Assembly: GCA_933228895.1 (NCBI GenBank)
Contig: OW121857.1
Coordinates: forward strand, 71,233,672 to 71,297,671
Source of the DNA: Platycnemis pennipes
Lineage: Eukaryota; Arthropoda; Insecta; Odonata; Platycnemididae
DNA length: 64,000 nt
Reading direction: 5' to 3'
The position numbers and the translations under genes are program-made. The notes beneath the pieces were generated by a model. It was not told the DNA's origin. It was given only the letters and a program-made list of their open reading frames with translations, and did not search any database. Positions 33,199-44,489 of the stretch are shown piece after piece (within the stretch, counting starts at the first letter, position 1; each line of letters begins with the position of its first letter).

Positions 33199-35179
33199 AT
33201 GGAATTTCAGAAAGCGGTAGAAAACAACATAGGAGAGGACCTGACTGAGAAACTAATAGAAGAGCGTTGGGAAAACATTAAATGTGGACTACAGGAAGCC
33301 GCAAAAGAAGTTCTTGGAAGAAGAAAAGTTATTAAGAAGAAGTCTTGGATCATGGAAGAAGTTTTAGATTTGATTGAAGAAAGAAGAAAGTACAAGAATG
33401 CGAAAAATGAAGGACAGCTTTGCTACAAAAGAATAAGGAACGAAGTAAGTCGCAAAGCAAGGAAAGCTAGAGAAATGTGGATGAACAATCTATACGATTA
33501 CCTATAGGGTAGTGAGGAACCACTTCAAGGAACAATGCAATGCTATAAGAGACAAGAATGGGAAACTTTTGATTGAAAATGAAGATGAAGTGAAGAAATG
33601 AAAAGAATATCTGGAAGAGTTATACAATGGAAACAATCTCAGCATGAAAGTGATTGAAGAGGAAAGGGAAGTCGATAACGATGATGTGGGAGCATCAATA
33701 ATGAGATCCGAAATCGACGCAGCAGTAAGGGACCTTCGGATGAATAAGGCTCCTGGAATTGATGATATCCCCGCAGAACTGCTAAGGAATGCGGAAGAGA
33801 GAACATTGGCCCATCTCTACAAGGCCATCTGTGACATGTACTCAACAGGAGAAATACCCAGGGACTTTGAGAAAAACATAATAATTCCGATTCCCAAAAA
33901 GAAGAGAGCTGAGAAATGTGAAAATTTTAGGACTATAAGTCTGACGACACATGCATCGAAGATATTAACCAGGATAATCTACAGAAGAATAGAACGAAAA
34001 GCAGAGGAGTTCCTGGATGAAGATCAATTCGGATTCAGGAAAAGTAAGGGCACAAGAGAAGCAATATTGGCCCTTAGGCTGCTTATAGAGAAGAGAATGG
34101 AGAAGAACAAACGGACCGCCATTGCATTTGTGGATTTAGAGAAGGCTTTTGAAAACGTGGATTGGGATTCAATGCTTGGAATTCTGAAAGGAATTGGAGT
34201 GTCGAACAATGACTGAAGAATTATCCACAGTTTGTATAAAAACCAGGTAGCGGTGATAAAATCTGGACCCAGCTGTGAAGAAGCAAGAATAAGGAAAGGA
34301 GTGAGACTAGGCTGTGAACTGCCTCCTGTAATTTTTAATGTTTACATCGAGAGAGCCATCAATGAAATCAAAGAGAAGTGTTCTGGAGTGAACATCAACG
34401 GAGAAACAATCAGCCTGCTACGATTCGCTGATGACATAGCTCTCATAGCAGAGACAGAGAAGGAGCTGAATAAGATGCTAACAACCATGGAAAGGAAAAT
34501 GGCCAGACATCAGCTGAAGACCAATAAGAAGAAAACTAAGATATTGGGGTGCAGCAAAAGAGAAGAGGCCAAAACCAAGGTTAAACTAGGAAAACAGAAA
34601 CTGGAAGAGGTGAAAGAGTTCTGTTACCTGGGAAGCAGAGTAACGGACGGATGGACGGATGGACGAAGCAAGAAAGAAATAGTGAGTAGAATAACCCAGG
34701 CATTCTATCAAAAGAAGAATCTACTTACAGCTGGAAATACAAGCTAGGAAGTAAGGAAGCAATTCATCAAAACATATATCTGGATCATGTTTCTTTACGG
34801 CAGTGAGGCATGGACGATGACAGCAGCGGAGAAGAAAAGGGTGGTAGCATTCAAAATATGGTACTATAGAAGAATGATGAAGATAAAATGGATGGACCGA
34901 GTGACAAATGAAGAAGTCCTAAAAAGAGTGGGAGAAAAGAGAAGTCTGCTGAAAACTATAAAAAGAAAATGGGACAACTTAATTGGCCACATCTTAAGAC
35001 ACGATAGCCTGATGAAGACAATCGTCGAGGGAAAAGTGAATAGGAAGAATGGAAAAGGCAGGCCGCGTACGAGTTACATAGAACAGGTCGTAAAGGATGT
35101 GAAAGAGAGGAACTACGTTAATATGAAGAGGTTGGCTGATAGAAGAATCAAGTGGAGGGCTGCATCAAACCAATCCTAG
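33199..35179 (+). pseudogene. Type 2 LINE ORF: RT with C-terminal region, few lesions
   Basis: A pre-RT linker (33199-33507) ends in a stop. From 33644 one frame continues to the natural end at 35179, with in-frame stops at 34214 and 34745. RT features are NKAPGIDDIPAELLR, ISLTTHASKILTRI, DQFGFRKSKGTREAI, AFVDLEKAFENVDW (motif A), GVRLGCELPPVIFN (motif B, weakened) and RFADDIALIAE (motif C, FADD). Beyond RT: EFCYLGSRVT, YGSEAWT, IGHILRHDSLMKTIVEGK, GRPRTSYIEQV and WRAASNQS. No RNase H. This is typical of RTE-like or related insect LINEs; the exact clade is inferred. Confidence 0.87.
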
Positions 35180-35201
35180 GATTGTTGACCCTTGATGATG
35201 A
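33199..35201 (+). mobile_element. Type 2 (RTE-like) LINE inserted in copy g
   Basis: The insertion is flanked by TGTGTTTTTA at 33189-33198 and 35202-35211, a 10 bp target-site duplication in the copy g RT coding sequence. It is 5'-truncated, beginning inside the pre-RT linker (EFQKAVENN), and ends with GATGATGATG, the same kind of tail seen in the other type 2 copies. The orientation is the same as the host LINE. Confidence 0.88.
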
Positions 35202-36835
35202 TGTGTTTTTATAGTTAAAATAGGTAGACACCTATCCAAATTTTGTCGGCAGGACATTGGAGTTTCACAGGGTTTAGTTTTAAGTCTGACACTTTTCACA
35301 ATTGCGATTAACGACATAGCCTAATGCATTAAACCTCCACTCATGGGATCTTTGTTCGTTGACGACCTAGCAATATTTTTCAGGTCGTCCAAAATATTCA
35401 CTGCAACCAGAGTGACTCAGTTGGCTCTAAATTAACTGGAGGTTTGGACTCAGAGGAATGGCTTTAAGTTTTCCTCGGAAAAGTGCAAATGTGTCCCTTT
35501 TTACCGGGTGAGGGGACACTACATTCCGCCAGCTTTGTCACTTAATGGCAAAACTCTCCCGTATGTGGAGTCTGTCCGATTCCTCGGTATGACTTTTGAC
35601 TACGGACTGAACTGGCATGAACACATACAGATTCTGAGAGATAAATGTCTGCGGACTCTAAATATTTTAAAATTTTTAAGTAACACAACTTGGGGTGCCG
35701 ATCGAATGTCCCTGCTTTTATTGTATCGCGCACTCGTTCATTCCAAACTGTACTACGGGTCAGTTGTTTATGCTTCCAGTCTCAACTCTTACTTAAGGCC
35801 TTTGACAACAGTACGTAACACAGGGCTTCGTATTTCCACTGATGCTTTCTGGACCAGTCCGGTCGTCAGCATTTATGCTGATTCCAGGGAGCCTCCATTA
35901 CCATACCGTAGGTTTTAATTTGATTTTTAACCCTAGATTTAGGTGGCTTTTAAATCAACGGACAAGAGCTACCAAGCAGCTTAGAATTCATTTTAATTTA
36001 TTTATTCAGGATGTCAGGTTAAGACTCCCAGATGTTTATCCTGCTGGGTACTAGAGTTACCTAATGTGGATTATTCCACTGCCGGACATCCATATGGCAC
36101 TTGGTAGGTGCCATAAATCCCACACCACTGCTCTAGAATACCAGTGTCTCTTCAATGAATTTCTCTGTCACCACTCCAATTTCATCCCCATATACATGGA
36201 TGGATCGAAGTCGGATGCAGCTTGCTCATGCGCTGTTACCTCGACCCATCATGGTGTAGTCCAGTTCAGGCTCAATACGCTGTGTAGCATATACACAGCG
36301 GAGCTGCTGGCCATTAAGATGGCGCTGGATGGATTGGGGGTTTTCCGGGGTCTTTTGTCATTTGCATGGACCCAATGAGCACGCTGCAATCCATTTCCGT
36401 CTTTTCTTCACTACACTCTATTGTCCAGGGAATACATACTACCCTTTTATCCCTTAATAGAAAGGGAATCAAAGTTATTTTTCTCTGGGTCCCTGGACAT
36501 ATGGGTATTGCTGGAAATGAGAAGGCAGATGCAGATGCAAAAGAAGCTCTAAATATCCCTGAGCGGACGACAACGCTAGTACCCTATCAGGATCTGCAAG
36601 CTTCTCTCCGTAAAATAGTCCTAGAGCAGTGAACTTTGGAGGGATGTCCCAAACAATAAGTTATGGACCATTAAACCGGTAACATCAGGGTGGCCCACTT
36701 CCGTCAGGGGTAGTCGCAGAGAGGAAGTGGTCATCACACGTTTAAGAATCGGGCATTGCGCCCTGACCTACTTGTCCCTCTTGACAGGGGAGAAATTCCT
36801 CCTCACTATGGCCTTTGATTACCACTGGCTCACAA
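35202..36835 (+). pseudogene. Copy g ORF2, RT second half and RNase H
   Basis: It resumes after the type 2 insertion: GVSQGLVLSLTLF, then SLFVDDLAIFFRSS (FVDD), GADRMSLLLLYRALVHSKL, TSPVVSIYADS. A deletion near 35915 follows. RNase H appears as IYMDGSKSDAAC, YTAELLAIKMAL and LWVPGHMGIAGNEKAD in shifted frames, then EEVVITRLRIGHCALTY. Stops occur at 35323, 35434, 35916 and 36630. Confidence 0.85.
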
Positions 36836-36864
36836 AAAGACTTCTGTCATGTAATAGTAGTTAA

Positions 36865-37125
36865 TTACAAACTGTAGTGGGACTCCTTACTGGGCACTAC
36901 AAAGTGAGGAGGCACCTAAACCTCCTGGGAATTGTAGATTCACCCTGATGCAGGTGGTACGATGGAGAGGATGAAACCGCATCCCACATATCATGCGAGT
37001 ATCTTGCTGTGATTAGGACTCAGAATAGGTACCTGGGTACTCCATTCATGGAGCCCAGGGAAGTTAGGGAAATTCCCATTGGGAACCTGTTGGCTTTTAG
37101 CAAGGCAATTGGCCTCTATGAGTGA
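36865..37125 (+). pseudogene. C-terminal fragment of another RNase H-bearing LINE (R1/Jockey-like)
   Basis: The frame from 36865 to the TGA at 37123 reads LQTVVGLLTGHYKVRRHLN, then LLGIVDSP, a stop, CRWYDGEDETASHISCEYLA, RYLGTPFMEPREVREIPIGNLLAFSKAIGLYE. The LTGH...CRWY..EDETA.H...C pattern is the post-RNase H region of insect Jockey/R1-type Pol proteins and differs from type 1. One internal stop. No flanking parts recognised. Confidence 0.65.
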
Positions 37126-38124
37126 CTCACCGGAAGGGTGGTTGACACAATGGAGCAACATGTCGGAGTGTTTTTGGGCCTCCTTAGAAGAACTCTTCAT
37201 TGCTGGAAGACCACTCAGTCATAGATTGGACTGCTGCTTGGCAGGTTGATGTGCTCTTATAAGTTGTGAAAAAGTGAATGGCTTGTGTCGTCAGCAAGCA
37301 GAGTGGCAAAACCTTCAATCAAGTGGTGAGGTAGATCATTAATTGAGACTAGACACAGAAGAATGGGTCCTAGTAAGGATTCCTGTAGCACACCCAGATA
37401 CCAAATTTTCATATCAGAGATATATGCTCCACTCAGCACATCATTGTCATTGTATTTTATTTCAATGTAGAGTTCCATGTGCCCTAGTTGTGTTCCCTAA
37501 TTGTCCAAAGCCTGTGTGCCCTACGTGATATAGAGCTCCATAATAGGAGGACTAGAGCTTTACTGGATGGTATTTAATTAGTTGTGTCTGGCTTCTCTTC
37601 GGTATAGATGGAAAATTTCATGCAATAACCAGAAGAACTTGGCCAGATTTTATATAATTTCACTCCAAATTGTGCACGCTTAATATGATGTAATGCACGT
37701 TTCATAACCTTCTGCAACATTTCATCAAAGTATCATCAGCTGCCAGATTTTGCTGGGGTCATGCATCATTGAAAGTTTTCTATTCTCATAACCAAGCACA
37801 GGAGAAATTCTTCATACTTTTGGTTGTAGTCTATTTTCCCATTATTGATGAAATGCAAAAATTTTTGAAGGAGTATAAACTGTCTATACAGATCATTTTG
37901 CTAAAAAATGGTGTTTCGATAACTGCATGCAGACTCCACTGTTTATATACTTTTTTCTTTTTTACTGGCATCTTCAATACTTGCTACTACAAAATTAGTG
38001 CCGGTGAAATATGAGCATTTTTTAACAGCACCTTTTCTTAAATTACTTTTGCAAGCTGAAGGAGGCCTCAAAGAGTAGTCCACAAACCTGTTAGTTTCCT
38101 TATACACCAAATATTTTTATGCAA
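37126..38124. other. Mostly unrecognised intron DNA with a small type 3 RT piece
   Basis: Apart from the minus-strand RT fragment at 37257-37478, I recognise nothing here. Confidence 0.4.
37257..37478 (-). pseudogene. Type 3-like LINE RT fragment
   Basis: The minus strand reads GVLQESLLGPILL, LVSINDLPHHLIEGFATLLADDTS, i.e. RT motifs B and C of a CR1/Jockey-like element (LADD catalytic). About 70 residues only. Confidence 0.6.
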
Positions 38125-38194
38125 TTAGAATGTGCATGGTGCTAATGACCCTAATCATCAATGTACCCATAATCCCAAACCTGCCTACCTACCG
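38125..38194 (+). mobile_element. Type 1 LINE copy l: 3' tail
   Basis: GGTGCTAATGACC...CAATGTACCC followed by an AT/C stretch and CCTACCTACC matches the type 1 3' terminus. It could be the displaced 3' end of copy g or a separate 5'-truncated insertion. Confidence 0.6.
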
Positions 38195-38338
38195 AATTTC
38201 ACAAACCTGCTTTAAAATATTAAAAAAAAAACAATATTTACCTCCGTTCGTAGATACCCTACTTTTCTTAGATTCCAGTTTAATTCTCCAAGGTAAGGCA
38301 GTAAATTTTATGTATCTCAGTCTTCCTTTGTAGGGACT

Positions 38339-38354
38339 CCCTCTCTCTCTCTCT
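38339..38354. repeat. (CT)n microsatellite
   Basis: A short CT dinucleotide run in intron sequence. Confidence 0.8.
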
Positions 38355-38360
38355 GTGGCA

Positions 38361-38393
38361 CTACTGCCCTTGGTGGACCTTGGCCTCCTCCAC
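38361..38393 (-). pseudogene. LINE ORF 3' end that hosts Copia-2 (with 43300-43395)
   Basis: If Copia-2 and one AATTT duplication are ignored, the minus strand reads EVNKDLQILHIEGWRRRVAG, then KKEWREIVEEAKVHQGQ and a TAG stop (38361-38363). This is the typical C-terminal tail of insect endonuclease-RT LINEs. The larger part lies at 43300-43395 and the stop-proximal part here, so Copia-2 landed in the last codons of an older LINE. Confidence 0.65.
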
Positions 38394-38398
38394 AATTT

Positions 38399-38658
38399 TA
38401 ATGAGTTTAATTAAATCCAAGCTCTCCTGTTCTAGTGATTTAATTAGGAGTGAAAGGATCAGCGAAGTGAGAACACATGAGACACCGGTAAGGGCTACAA
38501 AGCAACTAACTTTTTATTCTCTAGTAGTTACAAACACGAACGCCAGCCGAGAGGGCAGCACCATACACTCCCTTCATTTATCATGCAGGGCTACCAACGT
38601 GAGAATGGCTGGATAACGCACTACTATTAATGAACACCTCAAAAACATTAATCTAATA
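38399..38658 (-). repeat. Copia-2 3' LTR
   Basis: Reads on the minus strand from TATTAGATTAATG to CTCATTA. Preceded by the polypurine run GGAGAGG (38659-38665). The ends are TA...TA rather than TG...CA, fixed by the target duplication and by the adjacent primer and polypurine sites. Confidence 0.9.
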
Positions 38659-38665
38659 CCTCTCC
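38659..38665 (-). promoter_or_regulatory. Copia-2 polypurine tract
   Basis: GGAGAGG on the minus strand directly before the 3' LTR, where plus-strand DNA priming is expected. Confidence 0.65.
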
Positions 38666-38773
38666 TGCAGACACAGACATTTGAAATAGCTTAATACAGA
38701 ATACCCTAAAAAAATTTTTGGTCCAGAACAAGTAGTACAAAAAAAAACAAGAACAACATACTCTTTGGACACA

Positions 38774-41700
38774 CTAGTACACTCCTAGCACCTTACACAA
38801 ATCTTTAATTTTTGGACCACTCAAAGACTTTGTAAAGAAATCGGCAGGGTTGTCCTTCGAGCTGACATACTTGAACTCAGCCTCTCCTGACTGAACTGCC
38901 TCCCTAATATAGTGTAACTTGACTCGGATGTGCTTTGTTTTATCAGATACTTTTCGGGAATGAGCAATATCTATAGCACTAGTATTGTCACACTGAATCA
39001 CATATGGCTTTGGCAAGAGTTTCTCCTGACTCAGTTCCTGCAAAAAGTCAACAATTCACTCACACTCCGTCTTACCCTCAAACATCGCTACATACTCAGC
39101 ATGGGTCGAAGAGGTAGCCGGAGTCTTCTGTTTTCTATTCCTCCAGTTAACCGCTGCTCCAGACAACAAGACTACGTACCCCGAGATAGACCTTGAATCA
39201 TACTGGTCAGTTGCCCAATCAGAATCAGTAAACACAACTAATTTTTCACCTGTCTTAAACAAATGCAATGCATAGTGCCTGGTTTCCTTTAGGTAGTGCA
39301 AAACATTTTTTACATTTTCCCAATCACTAACACAGGGGTCAGACAAAAATTGGCTAACAAAACACACAGCAAATGCTAGATCCGGCCTTGTTGTCTGAGC
39401 CAGGTAATTTACACACCCCACTACCTGTCTATACACCTGCTCACAAAATTTCTTAGACTCATCTCTTTCTCCGTTAACACAGCCCTCTTGCAAAGGTGAA
39501 GAGAATCCTCTAATATTTGGTGACAAAAATTGCACAATGACTTCATCAACATAGTCTGCTTGACTCACAACAATTTGTTCCTTTTCAGGCCTGGAAATTT
39601 TCATGGACAAAAAATTAGAAATATGACCAAGATCTTTCACTTTCAACTTTGAACACAATTGACTCTTGACCTCATAAATACACTCCTCAGTGCCTGTCAA
39701 CAAAAAATCGTCAACATAAACACCCAAGATAACCCCACTCTTGACATATACACATGGTTCCTTAACACAGTTCTTAAGGCCCATCTCTATGAGAATCTTA
39801 TGTAAGTGATTGTTCCAATTCCTCCCCAACTGTTTTAGCCCATGAAGACTCCTGGCTAACTTACGCACGAAAACTGCTGGGTTCTGAGTTGCAAACCCTG
39901 GTGGTTGTTCCATGTAAATGGGGTTCTTCAGAAAACTATTAAGGTATGCCCCAACTACATCTAAGTGGTACACTTCCCATTCATTCTCCAAAGCGACTGA
40001 CAGTAAGATTCTCAGGCTTTTCTTCAGAATAACAGGGCTGGTAGTTTCTACAAAATCTACCCCATACACCTGGTGGAAACCCTGAGCCACCAATCTAGCT
40101 TTGAATTTTACAATCATTTCCCCTGACTTCTTTACACTGAAAACCCAAGTTGACCCAATCACATTACTATCCTTAAGCCTACGTACTACCTCCCAAGTAC
40201 CAAGGTCAGTCATATTCTTGAGTTCTTCAGCTATTGCCGCCCTCCACTCAGCAGCCTGGGGACCACTCAAGGCCTCCTGCACGGTCTTTGGAATCTGGAC
40301 CTCACTCGTATGGATGTGACCACCTCGCTGCGCGACATTACAGCTAGGTAGGTTGCACGGCGCCCTCGGTGTCATCCTCCTCTCCGAACGCCTTGGCCCA
40401 TCCCCTGGTCCCGGACGTGCTAGGACCTGGTCACCATCCTCGACTCCTCCCTGGATGCCGTCCTGGGCTGGGGCATGGACTGCCCCCTCGGCGTCATCCT
40501 GGACTGGGGCATGGGACTCAACTCCTCCCTGGATGCCGTCCTGGGCTGGGGCATGGACTGCCCCCTCGGCGTCATCCTGGACTGGGGCATGGGCTGCCCC
40601 CTTGACATCATCCTGGGATGGCTCCCCGAAGTCCACCACGAATGGGATGACGGCCTCTCCTTCAACTCCACCTCGTGCTGGTTTAACTCGGTCTTTGAAG
40701 GGGAATACCTCCTCATGGAATACCACGTCCCTGCTGGTCACCACCTCCCCCAGCTTGATGTCCCACAGCCGGTAACCTTTGAGCCCCTCTTCATAACGGA
40801 GCATGATGCACTCGCGTGCCCGTGGAGAGAACTTCCCGTCACGCCTTTCTTTAGGGATCCACGCCCACGCTTGGCAGCCAAAGACCCGAAGGTAGTCATA
40901 GTCACTTGGCACCAAATCCCTGCCCAACCACTTCTCCAGCGGGGTCTTGAAGTTCAATGGGGCGGATGGACACCTGTTGCGCTGGTGTGCTGCAGTCTTC
41001 ATTGCTTCTGCCCAAAATCTTGGTGGTAGGCCAGCTAGGATCATAATGCATCTGACGACATCAGCAAGAGACAGATTGCATTTCTCTGCTAAGCCATTTT
41101 GCTGCAGGGTATATGGCACAGTCTTTCTATGAAAAATTCCAAAGTCAGACAGGAACTTCTCAAAATTTGCTCCAACATACTCTCCACCATTGTCTGTTTG
41201 AAGTTCTTTGATTGTCTTACCCGTCGCAGTCTCCACTCTTGCTTTCCACTTCATAAATTCATCCAAGGTGTCACCCTTCTTTGTGATTGGGACAGCTGTG
41301 ATGTATCTGGACGCCTCATCAATGAATGTAAGAATGAACTTTCTTTTCCCAAAGGACTCCGGCCTGATGGGACCCATGACGTCAGAATGGACTCTCTCCA
41401 GCACAGTATCCGTCTTCTGTCCACTTTCTGGAAATTTGGAACGCTTCATTTTTCCCTGAATGCAAGGCAGGCAATCTTCCTTAGCTTTTGGGTCTTCCTT
41501 GCTCACTAGATCTTCAAGGATCTCCAGCTTTTTCATTGCATGCACTCCAGGGTGGCCTAAGTGGGAATGCAAAGTCGAGAATGTAACAAGGTTTGCTTTC
41601 CTCTCCTGAGACGATTGCTCTTGTTCAATTTCCTTAACAGTAATCCCTCCAACTGAGGTGAAATAGTACAGTCTTGACACTCTATGAGCCTGGAAAATTA

Positions 41701-42931
41701 ACTTCTCTCCTTGGAACACTTGAGACTTTCCATTGAATGCCATTATTCTCAAGCCTTTTTCCTCCAATTGGCCTTGTGAGATTAGGTTGTCTTCAACTTC
41801 GGGTACATACAACACTTCTGAGAGCGTTACATCTTTCCCCCCACTCTCCTCAGACATTGGTATGGTGATTTTTCCTATGCCTTCTATTTTAAGGGGAGCA
41901 CCACCTACCTTAACCACACCCTTAGTCTCCTTGAAGTCGTGGAATAAATCTCTGCGTCGAGACATGTGATCTGATGCAGCACAATCAAAAATCCAGACAC
42001 CGCCTCCCATGCGTAGTTTTTTGCAAGCGCACAGAGCTACATGCTCTCTGGTAACGACAGATGTACTCCCAGTTTTTCCATCAGTACCGTCCTTCTTTTC
42101 TTCTTTCTTCTGGTCGTTCTTCCTTGGGCAATCTGTAGCTATATGCCCCTCCTTTCCACAAGCATAGCACCAGAATCTTCTCCCACCTTTTGCATTTTCT
42201 TTTGGCTTCTCTCCCTTACTGCCACAAAACTCTTTTTCGCAATTTTCCTTCTTTTGATTTTTGTTCCATCTCTTGTTGTTTTGGCTCTTGGCTACTTTCA
42301 GGGCTTGGCTGCTTCGCTCTTGTTTGGAGTTGATCTGCTTTTCCTCTTCCATAAGGATTCTCTTCACTGTTACCATAGACATATTTTCAGGTTTTGCTAC
42401 TAATGTTTTCACTGTGATGTCATATCCAGATGGAAGTCCTGTCAGGCACAGGGCTGCTAGTTGCTTATCCGTGATTCCCAACTCATTTTTGGTTAACAAC
42501 TTGTTCATGTCCACCATCTTGTTGCAATACTCCAGCATAGTAATTTCAGTTGTTTTCGACATGGTCGCCAGCTCACGGAGTTTCTGAGCAGCGCCTAGCT
42601 CAGTATTGTCACAGCAAATTTTCTCAAGGGTCTCCCATGCTTCTTTGGCCTGCTCGATGTCAGCTATGTCTCCGATAATTTCAATACTGACCGTCCTGAA
42701 TATGAGCGAAAGTGCAGCGAGGTTAAGTTTGTTCCGGCGCCTCTGCTCTGCTTCGGATGGCGTCGTGCCGTCATTTACAAACCCTACAACAGCCTCCCAC
42801 GCTTCTTTTGAAAGTAGTTCACATTTCACCCTCGCCTTCCAACTGTTGTAATTGCTCCTCGTAAGTTTGGAGATGGTTGCCGACGCCGACATCGCTCCCA
42901 GTTGCTCGTCCGTGATGTTGATTGTGATCAC
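38774..42931 (-). pseudogene. Copia-2 gag-pol polyprotein, one in-frame stop
   Basis: Starts at 42931 and would be 1,385 codons. Order: gag (TISKLTRSNYNSWKARV, UBN2-like), zinc knuckle CYACGKEGHIATDC, protease region (WIFDCAASDHM, where DSGAS is usual), integrase zinc motif (HSHLGHPG...CLPCIQGK), integrase core (SDVMGP, QTDNGGEY, LQQNGLAEK), a linker with a 26-residue tandem repeat, RT (GTWEVVRRL, HLDVVGAYLN, YVDDFLL) and RNase H (FTDSDWA, HAEYVAM, CDNTSAID). A TGA at 39058-39056 replaces a probable Trp codon inside RNase H; the same frame then continues to VLGVY and a stop at 38774. The DCAA protease motif is a second possible defect. The family assignment is very secure. Confidence 0.95.
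40443..40598 (-). repeat. 78 bp tandem repeat (two units) in Copia-2 pol linker
   Basis: Unit one is 40443-40520, unit two begins 40521. The unit is in frame (26 codons, HAPVQDDAEGAVHAPAQDGIQ-like) and lies between integrase and RT, with partial units upstream. A low-complexity acidic linker. Confidence 0.8.
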
Positions 42932-43025
42932 CGGTAGATGGTCGCGCCCCGACCACTCGTTGCCGCTCGAAGTTTACTCCACACTTCACACGGATCACAA
43001 TTCTTTTCACTTCACCAAACAGTCA

Positions 43026-43039
43026 CTGGGCCCATAACC
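43026..43039 (-). promoter_or_regulatory. Copia-2 primer-binding site
   Basis: GGTTATGGGCCCAG on the minus strand directly abuts the 5' LTR with no spacer. It is identical to the Copia-1 site and of the initiator tRNA-Met internal type. Confidence 0.85.
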
Positions 43040-43299
43040 TAATGAGTTTAATTAAATCCAAGATCTCCTGTTCTAGTGATTTAATTAGGAGTGAAAGGAT
43101 CAGCAAAGTGAGAACACATGAGACACCGGTAAGGGCTACAAAGCAACTAACTTTTTATTCTCTAGTAGTTACAAACACGAACGCCAGCCGAGAGGGCAGC
43201 ACCATACACTCCCTTCATTTATCATGCAGGGCTACCAACGTGAGAATGGCTGGATAACACACTACTAAAAATGAACACCTCAAAAACATTAATCTAATA
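43040..43299 (-). repeat. Copia-2 5' LTR
   Basis: 260 bp, pairs with 38399-38658. Flanked outside by AATTT (43300-43304). Confidence 0.92.
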
Positions 43300-43395
43300 A
43301 ATTTCCCTCCATTCTTTTTTTCCTGCAACTCTCCTTCTCCATCCTTCAATGTGCAATATCTGCAGATCTTTGTTGACCTCATCACTCCATCTTAG

Positions 43396-43737
43396 CCATA
43401 GGTCCATTCCATTATATTGTTGAAACCAGTGGACCACATGACTTCACACAGCCACATCTGTAACTCTTGTAGCTTGACTCTTCTACAGAATCAGGAATAT
43501 TTTTACAATTCTGGCCACTTACACTGTTGCTTACAAAAAGATTCTCCTCGTCCTTAACTGCCAATACCCTACACAGCGTAGGTACTCTCCATTTTTAAGG
43601 GTTGATTAGTGTATTGGCCGAGGAATTATTTTTGAAGAGCTGAGTAGAGGAATGTTTCTCCATGGTTTCATAGAATATAATGCTAGAGTTATGCCCTATT
43701 ACTCTGTAGAAGCTTGCTTACAATTAATCAAATCAAC
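43396..43737. other. Unrecognised intron DNA
   Basis: Lies between the LINE relic and the foldback-like repeat. Nothing recognised. Confidence 0.35.
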
Positions 43738-44225
43738 ACATAGCTTTCATTGCAGCAACTGGATGGCTGGCTTTTGTGTTGATGCAATATTGTACTGACA
43801 CAAGTCCTGCATAGCTATTGTATTTTGTCAACAAAAAATAGATATGTTACTAAGCAAGAAAAATTAATATGAAATGAAAGAATATCAGAGAGTAAAGTAG
43901 ACCAAACACAACAAGTAGACCACACACACAACCAATACATAGTACAGCTAGCTGTGGTATATGAGTATCTGAACATAAATATATTAAATGATACTATGAT
44001 GAAATACAAGAGCAAGCTAGATATAGTTTATTATAAACATTAATTTTACTATAAATATTTCAAAAATATTTTAGACTGAATTAAATAAAGCACTGATTAA
44101 TTTTTCTTGCTTAGTAACATATTTATTTTTTGTTGACAAAGTACAATTGCTCTGCAGGGCTTGTGTCAGTACAATATTGCATCGACACAAAGCCAACCAT
44201 CCCGTTGCTGCGATGAAAGCTATGT
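43738..44225. mobile_element. Foldback-like element with about 130 bp inverted arms
   Basis: The left arm 43738-43868 (from ACATAGCTTTCATTGCAGCA) and right arm 44096-44225 are reverse complements with scattered mismatches. The spacer is about 227 bp and AT-rich. Long inverted arms with no ORF fit a MITE or foldback element; no target duplication was obvious. Confidence 0.75.
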
Positions 44226-44345
44226 ATAATTTCTAAAAAGAAAACAACAGCTATACATATATAATTCAATTGCCTTACAGCAGAAGTAATCATTACTTAT
44301 TTAATGGGACTGGCGATTTGGCGGCACTTTCCTTTAACGTGAAAT

Positions 44346-44402
44346 TTGACATACTGTATCACAGTTGACATACTGATTCACAGTTGACATACTGTATCAC
44401 AG
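44346..44402. repeat. 19 bp unit repeated three times
   Basis: TTGACATACTGTATCACAG occurs three times in tandem, the middle one altered. Confidence 0.8.
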
Positions 44403-44489
44403 GGGATCACAGTTGCTGGGTGAAGATGGCTATTTATGCTAGTTAGCAAGTAGTCTAGGTCTGTACTCAAAATTTAACTTATTTTTATT

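Larger units (their letters stand above)
29624..36835 (+). mobile_element. Type 1 LINE copy g, old full-length copy split by a type 2 LINE
   Basis: It has the 5' hairpin start (CCCCTGCGGGTAGGGGG) and leader to about 30200, a decayed ORF1 (30222-31343), ORF2 from 31388, interruption at 33199-35201 by a type 2 LINE, and RT to RNase H continuing to about 36835 in the Cys/His motif. Many substitutions, indels and stops show it is older than copies b and f. Its own 3' end is not continuous; a detached type 1 tail lies at 38125-38194. Confidence 0.88.
38394..43304 (-). mobile_element. Copia-2 LTR retrotransposon, full length
   Basis: A 4.9 kb element including its 5 bp target duplication AATTT (38394-38398 and 43300-43304). 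LTRs are 38399-38658 (3') and 43040-43299 (5'), each 260 bp, differing at 5 positions by eye. The primer-binding site abuts the 5' LTR and a polypurine run abuts the 3' LTR. One gag-pol frame (42931 to 38774) carries a single nonsense codon. It lies in the EPRS1 last intron, same strand as EPRS1. LTR similarity indicates a recent insertion. Confidence 0.95.

Noticed and set aside
40353..41029. Long plus-strand frames opposite Copia-2 pol
   Set aside because: They are shadows of the coding minus strand and of its 78 bp repeat (Trp/Gly/Pro-rich repeats).
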